Both the position numbers and the translations under genes were made by a program. Below are positions 32,442 to 37,668 of a DNA stretch of 37,668 nucleotides, one piece after another. The stretch lies in assembly GCA_934444895.1 (NCBI GenBank), contig CAKSDA010000003.1, positions 1-37,668 of the forward strand, written 5' to 3'. Under the pieces are notes generated by a model. The model saw only the letters and a program-made list of their open reading frames with translations. It did no database searches and was not told where the DNA came from. This DNA is from an uncultured Eubacteriales bacterium. GTDB taxonomy: Bacteria; Bacillota; Clostridia; Oscillospirales; Acutalibacteraceae. Numbering within the stretch: position 1 is the first letter of the stretch; the number at the start of each line of letters is the position of its first letter.

Positions 32442-33806
32442 ATGAAGAAGTTAGTTTTTAATGTAATTGTTTTGGCAGGTTGTTTTGCAATTATTATAAA
32501 TCTGGCGGCATGCAAAAAATCAGAAAACACTTCCGCTGCGGGCGAGTTTTATATTGACGGAAGCGAAATTACAATATCGGACAATTCCGATGACAGTTCC
32601 TCCGGCAGTAAAACAAAGGGTAAATCCGGCTCAAAAAAGTCGAAAAAATCCACAAAAACCGAAAAATCCAAAAAGACATCAAATAAAGCTTCAGGCTCAG
32701 GTAATAAGTCTGGAGCTTTAACTGCGCTTAAATATAAAAACATTGCAATTAAAAAAGCAAGCAGCGCGGCAATTCGCTGTGTCGGAAGACCGTATATACG
32801 AAAAGAAGGAGGCCTTGTTTTCGGTTGGTCGGGTTCCATGGCGGAATTTGTTTTAAACTGCGAGGGCAATGTAACCTTCAGGTTTGAAAGTCTTAAGGGA
32901 AGCGGAGATTCGACAGTAAGAATTTTTGTTGACGGAAAGAAAAACAAGACGGATTCAGTTATAAAGGGCAGCTGTGATGTAACGGCGGCGCAGAACTTAA
33001 GCAAGGGAGAGCATCTGTTTAGGATTGTAAAGATTACAGACTGCGATACTCCTCCGGCGGTACTTTGTTCTATTGTTGCCTGCGGAGAGCTTCGTTCGTA
33101 TGCTCCGGGAAGCAATAAAATTCTTATCGAAGCTATAGGAGACAACGCCTTAACCGGAGACGGAATAAAATACAGCGGCAATATAGATATACAAAAGACC
33201 AGTCTGCCGAATAAAAAATATGAGGACGCAACCCTTACCTATCCTTATCTTGCGGCTGAAAAACTAAATGCCGACTGTTATTTAATGGCAAGAAATTTTG
33301 CCGGGATTGCTGCAACCTATCTTGTAAAGACCGCCACTGTTAACGGAAGACAGGAAACAGTTTGCGACGATGAAAACGGAATGTTTCCGGTTATATATCC
33401 AAGGTGTTTTTTGTTGGTAAGTGAAGAATATGATTTTAGCAGGAGAGCGGATATTATTGTTGTGGATTCCGGAGCGGTAAACGCCGATAAAAATGTTTTG
33501 GGTGATGTGCTTAAAAACGGGAAAGTTGGCATAACGAGGGGAGATTCGGTAGTTTCAACGGTTGAGTTTTTCAATAAACTGAAAGAAATAAATCCAAATG
33601 CAAAAATCATATGGTCTTTGGGAATTACGGGTTATTCAAATGATTTAAAGCAGTATTCGGAAATTGTTATGAGAAATCTGGGAGGAAGCAACAGAGGTTT
33701 TTATCTTATGACTCTTTCACCGTCAAAAAGAGGGCTGTTCCCCACCGAAAGTGAACATCTGGCCGCTTCGCAAATTTTATATAAAAAGATTAAAGAGGTA
33801 ATATAA
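32442..33806 (+). CDS. SGNH/CE2-like lipoprotein lacking catalytic residues
   Basis: The 454-residue protein starts at the ATG behind GGGAGAG. It has a lipoprotein signal peptide with lipobox LAAC (C24), then a Ser/Lys-rich linker of about 70 residues. A beta-rich jelly-roll region (about 95-220) and a C-terminal SGNH-like domain follow, as in carbohydrate esterase family 2. The nucleophile block, usually IGDS, reads EAIGDNALTGDG: the Ser is Asn235 (codon 33144-33146). The closing block, usually DxHP, reads KRGLFPTESEH: Phe takes the His place (33738-33740) and the Asp is absent. So a hydrolase is unlikely; binding is a guess. It is coupled to ung by one overlapping base. Confidence 0.7.
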   Translation: MKKLVFNVIVLAGCFAIIINLAACKKSENTSAAGEFYIDGSEITISDNSDDSSSGSKTKGKSGSKKSKKSTKTEKSKKTSNKASGSGNKSGALTALKYKNIAIKKASSAAIRCVGRPYIRKEGGLVFGWSGSMAEFVLNCEGNVTFRFESLKGSGDSTVRIFVDGKKNKTDSVIKGSCDVTAAQNLSKGEHLFRIVKITDCDTPPAVLCSIVACGELRSYAPGSNKILIEAIGDNALTGDGIKYSGNIDIQKTSLPNKKYEDATLTYPYLAAEKLNADCYLMARNFAGIAATYLVKTATVNGRQETVCDDENGMFPVIYPRCFLLVSEEYDFSRRADIIVVDSGAVNADKNVLGDVLKNGKVGITRGDSVVSTVEFFNKLKEINPNAKIIWSLGITGYSNDLKQYSEIVMRNLGGSNRGFYLMTLSPSKRGLFPTESEHLAASQILYKKIKEVI

Positions 33807-34474
33807 TGGTTAATATAGGAAACGACTGGGACGAAATTCTTAAAGACGAATGGTCAAAGCCATATTACATTATGCTTAGAAATTTTCTTAAAAAAGAATA
33901 TTTTTCAAGAAAAATATATCCTGATATGCATAACATTTTTAATGCTCTTAAATATACCCCTTTTGAAAAAATAAAGGCGGTTATTATAGGGCAGGATCCG
34001 TATCACGGTCCGAACCAGGCACACGGGCTTTGTTTTTCGGTTCAAAAAGGGGTGGAAATACCTCCGTCGCTTCAAAATATATACAGTGAAATGAGATCCG
34101 ACCTTAAAATACAAACTCCGAATCACGGAGAACTTACCGAGCTTGCAAAGAGGGGCGTGCTCATGCTTAACACGGTTCTTACCGTAAGAGAGGGCCAGGC
34201 CGGAAGCCACAGAGGCCATGGATGGGAAACTTTTACCGATCGTGTTATTTCGGAAATTAACAATAAGCAGACGCCGGTTGTGTTTATTTTATGGGGAAGA
34301 CCTGCGTTTGAAAAGGCAAAAATAATTACAAATCCGCTGCATTTAAAGCTGAGCGCTCCGCATCCCAGCCCGCTTTCTGCTTACAGAGGTTTTTTTGGCT
34401 CGCGGCCATTTTCAAAAACCAATGAATATTTAATATCTCACGGTATAGAACCCATTAACTGGCAGATAGATTAA
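33806..34474 (+). CDS. ung: uracil-DNA glycosylase
   Basis: This family 1 enzyme removes uracil from DNA to start base-excision repair. The 222-residue protein has the water-activating motif GQDPYHG (D64) and the uracil-binding LNTVLTVREGQAGSH. The Leu-intercalation loop APHPSPLSAYRGFFG includes H186. The length is normal. The ATG shares a base with the stop of the upstream lipoprotein gene. A promoter for the next gene begins 10 nt after its stop. Confidence 0.97.
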   Translation: MVNIGNDWDEILKDEWSKPYYIMLRNFLKKEYFSRKIYPDMHNIFNALKYTPFEKIKAVIIGQDPYHGPNQAHGLCFSVQKGVEIPPSLQNIYSEMRSDLKIQTPNHGELTELAKRGVLMLNTVLTVREGQAGSHRGHGWETFTDRVISEINNKQTPVVFILWGRPAFEKAKIITNPLHLKLSAPHPSPLSAYRGFFGSRPFSKTNEYLISHGIEPINWQID

Positions 34475-34484
34475 AAAATACCGC

Positions 34485-34513
34485 TTGACAAGTTTTGCGT
34501 AATGTGTTAACAT
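34485..34513 (+). promoter_or_regulatory. promoter of the SGNH hydrolase gene
   Basis: TTGACA (34485-34490), a 17-nt spacer and TAACAT (34508-34513). It lies directly after ung, so this gene can be transcribed separately from the two before it. Confidence 0.65.
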
Positions 34514-34551
34514 AGTTTTAGAAACTAGATACTAGGGCGGTGAATACTACA

Positions 34552-35232
34552 ATGCGTGAAAACGAAAATATTGTAATTTGGGGAGACTCTATAGCAAAAG
34601 GAGTAATTTTTGACAGTAACAGGGGCAGGTATGCCATTTCAAAGGAGCCGGCATTCCGAACCGTTTCAAATGCGCTAGGGGCTGATATAGTCAACAGGGC
34701 TAAAATGGGTATGACAATTACAGACGGATTCAAAACGATGAAGCAGGATCTTGAAAAGGGAATAAAATGCGATATCGGCGTTATTGAGTTCGGCGGAAAT
34801 GACAGTGATTTCAATTGGGAACAGATAAGCGAAAATCCTGATAAAAGATATGATTCAAAGACTCCGGTTGCGGTATTTGAAGATAAGCTTAAAAGTATGA
34901 TATTGCTTTTAAAGGAAAAATGCATTCGGCCGGTTTTGGTGACTTTACCTCCGGTAAACGCGTCTAAGTATTTTGATTTTATTACCAAAAATCTCAATCC
35001 CGCAAATGTTTTAAAATGGCTTGGAGAAAGGGAAACTATATACCGTTTTCATGAACAGTATTCTGTTATTATAGCAAAGGTTGCGAAGGAATGCGGCTGT
35101 ATGCTTATCGACCTGCGGCGGGCATTTGCAGGGGTCGGCGATGATCCGGATTTATTATGTGCCGACGGGGTGCACCCGAACGACAAGGGGCAAAGGCTGA
35201 TAGGTAAAACAATTCTTGAAAATATGGTATAA
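34552..35232 (+). CDS. SGNH/GDSL-family hydrolase
   Basis: This soluble, 226-residue esterase/lipase-like protein has all four blocks: IWGDSIAKG (S13), the Gly block NRAKMG, FGGND and CADGVHPNDKGQ with the catalytic Asp and His. It has no signal peptide, so it acts in the cytoplasm. The ATG at 34552 is preceded by GGGCGG at 11 nt; the in-frame GTG at 34540 overlaps that site and is unlikely. The substrate is unknown. It makes a useful contrast with the degenerate SGNH protein two genes upstream. Confidence 0.88.
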   Translation: MRENENIVIWGDSIAKGVIFDSNRGRYAISKEPAFRTVSNALGADIVNRAKMGMTITDGFKTMKQDLEKGIKCDIGVIEFGGNDSDFNWEQISENPDKRYDSKTPVAVFEDKLKSMILLLKEKCIRPVLVTLPPVNASKYFDFITKNLNPANVLKWLGERETIYRFHEQYSVIIAKVAKECGCMLIDLRRAFAGVGDDPDLLCADGVHPNDKGQRLIGKTILENMV

Positions 35233-35235
35233 AAT

Positions 35236-35302
35236 TGTTGCAACAAAGATACAGGGAAATTTTATTCTCAAAGCCGATTTGTTCCTATAGGCCGACACTA
35301 AA
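35236..35302 (+). repeat. 67-nt dispersed repeat, copy C
   Basis: Starts TGTTGCAACAAAGATACAGG and carries CCTATAGG near its right end, like copy A (11602-11668). The first 30 nt differ at only three positions. It begins 3 nt after the SGNH hydrolase stop. Confidence 0.6.
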
Positions 35303-35341
35303 TTAGATATATTACATTTAATACAAATTTAATACAAAAGA

Positions 35342-35399
35342 ACAGCGGATTTTAAAGCCTTACACTCTTTAGGCTTTAAGATCCGCTGTACTCTTTTAT
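35342..35399 (+). terminator. terminator of the SGNH hydrolase gene
   Basis: A 19-bp stem with one G-U pair (35342-35360 with 35371-35389) and a 10-nt loop, followed by ACTCTTTTATTT. Confidence 0.85.
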
Positions 35400-35410
35400 T
35401 TGGCAAAGCG

Positions 35411-35442
35411 AAAAAATTTTGCAAGGCTTTCGCCTTGCAAAA
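35411..35442 (-). terminator. terminator of the M14 peptidase gene
   Basis: On the minus strand a perfect 11-bp stem TTTTGCAAGGC (35442-35432 with 35427-35417), capped by GAAA, is followed by six T residues. It lies 20 nt past the peptidase stop. Confidence 0.85.
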
Positions 35443-35461
35443 AAGAAACCAAAAATCCGCA

Positions 35462-36763
35462 TCAGGTAGAGCGGGGCTCATTTATAGCCGGTCTTAGCGC
35501 TTCGGAAATTATTTCGGAAACAGCGTGATAAATACTTTCAAACTGCGACAAGGGCAGCGGATTTCTTCCGAGTCCGGCTTCCACGGTGTATCCCGGTCTT
35601 TTATATGTCATAATAAACCAGTCTTTATACCCTGCAAATCCGGAATTATAGGGAGTATCTTTAAGAGAATATCCGCTGGCCCATGCCATGCGTTCACCCA
35701 GCTGTTTTGCGGCCGGTGTTTCATATCCTTCAAACTTCCAGTAAATTTCTTCACCCTGGGTATGAAGCGAAATAGTTATATCAAAATCATATTTTTTTGT
35801 GGAGTCATAAACCGTTTTACTCTCCGGTTCGCTTAAAGGATATTCGCCCACAAAATCTCTGGGACCGGGTTTTGTAAAGCCTAAACTGTACTTGATTTCT
35901 TTTGCGGTTTCCCATTTTGCCGGATAATTTAAATTAAGATCCACCCCTTTAATATTTGCTTTCCAACCGGAGGGGAATGGAATTTCCGGATAATTTTCCG
36001 CAAAATTCAGCGCCGTATTATAAAATTTATCACCCGGAGTAAGAGCCCCGGTTACAAGATTAACCCCGTCCGGATTTACAAGCGGCATGACATACAGAGT
36101 GGTTTTGTCAAAGGTGTATTCACTGAAAATTCCATCTATTTTTGTTGCTTCAACAACTGTTACGGCAAAATCTTCAACATATTTAAGCGCAGCCGGAGTT
36201 GTTATCCATTCGTTGGCATGATGCGAAGCATTTACAAAAACCTTTTTAGGTCCCCTGCCCATTTTCAGCATTGGCAGGGGATTTTTCATAATACTGTATC
36301 CCTCTACCGACAGAGAAACAAACGGAAATCTCACCGCAAGCCCTTCGCATATAAGTTCGGTAAGCAGAGAATTATATGTAACGGTTGTATCAACAAGGCT
36401 TAAATTAAAAGGCGCAAAAATATGCGATCCGATTTTAAGATTATCGTATTCAATTGATGGATTTGCATTTTCAATAAGCGCTTCGGTACTGTTAAATTCT
36501 GCTGCGATTTTATTTATAGTATCGCCCGGTTTTATTACATATGTTGTGTATCCCGTTAAAAATTTTCTCAGTTTTTCAAATGTTAATCGACCTATAATAC
36601 CGTCCGGAACCAGATTGTTGCTTTGCTGAAATCCGATGGTGGCGGCTTTTGTTTTGGAGCCGAATATGCCATCAGTTGCTCCGGGAGAGTGACCTGATCT
36701 TTTAAGAGCGAGCTGCATTGTTTGCACCAGACTTCCGGTGTCTCCTTCTTTTAATATCATCAT
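35462..36763 (-). CDS. M14 zinc peptidase with peptidoglycan-binding and LysM domains
   Basis: The 433-residue protein has three domains: a peptidoglycan-binding type 1 repeat (about 5-68; GSLVQTMQLAL, GIFGSKTKAA), a LysM domain (about 73-118; YVIKPGDTINKIAAEFN) and an M14 carboxypeptidase-fold domain. The last has zinc ligands H182, E185 and H334 and catalytic Glu395 (GYTVEAGLG). This layout matches gamma-D-glutamyl-diamino-acid endopeptidases that cut peptidoglycan stem peptides, such as Bacillus endopeptidase I. I see no signal peptide, so it may be a sporulation or recycling enzyme, or exported by lysis (inference). The ATG at 36763 has AAAGGAGG 7 nt upstream; an earlier ATG adds 20 residues from the flanking repeat. 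Confidence 0.9.
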   Translation of the reverse strand: MMILKEGDTGSLVQTMQLALKRSGHSPGATDGIFGSKTKAATIGFQQSNNLVPDGIIGRLTFEKLRKFLTGYTTYVIKPGDTINKIAAEFNSTEALIENANPSIEYDNLKIGSHIFAPFNLSLVDTTVTYNSLLTELICEGLAVRFPFVSLSVEGYSIMKNPLPMLKMGRGPKKVFVNASHHANEWITTPAALKYVEDFAVTVVEATKIDGIFSEYTFDKTTLYVMPLVNPDGVNLVTGALTPGDKFYNTALNFAENYPEIPFPSGWKANIKGVDLNLNYPAKWETAKEIKYSLGFTKPGPRDFVGEYPLSEPESKTVYDSTKKYDFDITISLHTQGEEIYWKFEGYETPAAKQLGERMAWASGYSLKDTPYNSGFAGYKDWFIMTYKRPGYTVEAGLGRNPLPLSQFESIYHAVSEIISEALRPAINEPRST

Positions 36764-36783
36764 AAAAAATCCTCCTTTAGAGT

Positions 36784-36862
36784 TAGGCAGGTTCGGCTTA
36801 CCAGTCTGTTGATTGCCGAACACCGTAACGGTTTTGACATAGTCACTTTGGTATTCACCCTA
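36784..36862 (+). repeat. dispersed TAGG...CCTA repeat, copy 3 (partial)
   Basis: Begins TAGGCAGG like copy 1 and carries CGAACACCGTAACGGTTTTG like copies 1 and 2. It then diverges and ends CCCTA. The CGCCGCCTTTT segment is missing, so it is a shortened or rearranged member. It lies in the gap upstream of the minus-strand peptidase. Confidence 0.5.
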
Positions 36863-36951
36863 CAGTTATTCCATGATTGCATTATAATTATATGTTAAAA
36901 AAATATGTTTAAAAACTTTTGAATATAATTTATAAAAAGTGAGGGATTGCT

Positions 36952-37641
36952 GTGATTAATGTTATAAAATTTTACGGTGGAATAAGAAAAAAGATAGAAA
37001 GGGTTAAGATAGGTAAATGTGACTTTTTAATATTTTATATTCCGAAGCGATATAAAAAGGGCAAACACCGCCTTAACAAAGTTTTAAACCGAAATTTGGG
37101 AGACGGCGGTTACTGCCTTTTCAGCAATAAAAATAGTGAAGCCTGCAAAGGCAGAAGATATCCTACAGTTAGGTTCGCCGGCGAGGTGCTTATGCAGAGC
37201 TTTATAAATTATTGTGAGCGGAACTTACCAAAAAGCGTAATTGTGTATGACAACAAAACATTTAAAAGAAGCGAAATCTTAAATCTTTCAAGATATGTTA
37301 ATACAGTTTACATTGTAAATCCGATAAACGGCGAACAGCTCAGGGAGAAAATTCTCGGTTACAGCGGTGCCAATATTGTATTTACGGAGCATCCCTTTAA
37401 AAACAGCGCAGAGGCAATACTTTCTTTGGACCGAATAAAATCCTGCGGTTTTGCCCTAAACGCACAAATATTTTCGGTGGACGCTTTAAGCAAAATAAGA
37501 ATGCTTCCGTATATGTACAATAACAAAATTTTAGGAGAAATAGACGGCTTTGAGCTTGCTGCCGCGGTATATCACGAAAACCCTTCGACCTTCCCTTTGA
37601 AATTTGCCGCCGAAGCAATTATAAGCCATATTTGCTCTTGA
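36952..37641 (+). CDS. protein of unknown function (229 aa)
   Basis: I do not recognise this protein. It starts at GTG behind GTGAGGGA, with an A/T-rich region upstream containing TATAAT. It is soluble and basic in the first 80 residues (KRYKKGKHRLNKVLNRN), with no signal peptide, no membrane helix and no metal-binding cluster. The middle has alternating hydrophobic strands and helices (KSVIVYDNK, VNTVYIVNP, GANIVFTEHPF, CGFALNAQIFSVDAL), suggesting a Rossmann-like alpha/beta fold. The end FPLKFAAEAIISH looks like a closing helix. It is isolated: the upstream gene is divergent and the window ends 27 nt after its stop. Confidence 0.75.
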   Translation: MINVIKFYGGIRKKIERVKIGKCDFLIFYIPKRYKKGKHRLNKVLNRNLGDGGYCLFSNKNSEACKGRRYPTVRFAGEVLMQSFINYCERNLPKSVIVYDNKTFKRSEILNLSRYVNTVYIVNPINGEQLREKILGYSGANIVFTEHPFKNSAEAILSLDRIKSCGFALNAQIFSVDALSKIRMLPYMYNNKILGEIDGFELAAAVYHENPSTFPLKFAAEAIISHICS

Positions 37642-37668
37642 ATTGTTCATAAATAAAAGGTATAATAT

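Overview
The window looks like chromosomal DNA from a low-GC Firmicute, most likely an anaerobic gut-type member of the Clostridia. This rests on the order SRP RNA-dnaX-ebfC-recR followed by gatCAB, strong AGGAGG-type ribosome binding sites, frequent TTG/GTG starts, near-consensus TTGACA-17-TATAAT promoters, and a clostridial gene set (DRTGG/PHP pair, GldA/F/G plus DUF4340 cluster, Prok-RING membrane protein). Genus and species cannot be fixed from the sequence alone. Most of the window is ordinary housekeeping DNA with complete genes.

Layout: (1) 217-5603, + strand: an ABC export/gliding-type cluster of ATPase, permease, GldG-like auxiliary protein and DUF4340 protein, closed by a long hairpin terminator. 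(2) 5947-9452, +: an isolated phage packaging module of a TerS-like small protein, an intact large terminase and a P22-type portal. No capsid, tail, integrase or lysis genes are present, and an array of about a dozen ~14-nt repeats lies between terminase and portal. (3) 9744-10583, +: rsmI behind a perfect sigma-A promoter. (4) 10797-11533, -: two half-size TauE/SafE transporter proteins, divergent from a sensor/HTH regulator (11732-12835, +). (5) 12989-14034, +: overlapping DRTGG and PHP genes. (6) 14281-14859, -: a CDP-alcohol phosphatidyltransferase. (7) 15375-18205, +: trkA-trkH potassium uptake. (8) 18539-24714, -: a six-gene operon dnaX-ebfC-recR-gatC-gatA-gatB, with a small-type SRP RNA gene just upstream (about 24914-25061, -). 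(9) 25312-27541, +: a left-handed beta-helix protein, a Nudix hydrolase and a Prok-RING membrane protein. (10) 27681-29242, +: galU and a YjjG-like HAD phosphatase. (11) 29781-30628, +: rplM-rpsI. (12) 30804-32213, +: an FAD-dependent dehydrogenase. (13) 32442-35232, +: an apparently catalytically dead SGNH/CE2-like lipoprotein, ung, and an intact SGNH hydrolase. (14) 35462-36763, -: a cell-wall M14 peptidase with peptidoglycan-binding and LysM domains. (15) 36952-37641, +: a protein I do not recognise.

Two families of short dispersed repeats lie in the gaps: a 67-68 nt element (three copies, near 11.6, 27.6 and 35.2 kb) and an 80-105 nt element bounded by TAGG...CCTA (three copies, near 2.0, 30.7 and 36.8 kb). 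The points most worth following up are the isolated terminase-portal module with its repeat array, the SGNH protein that has lost its catalytic residues, and the two repeat families. No CRISPR array, insertion sequence, tRNA or rRNA was found.
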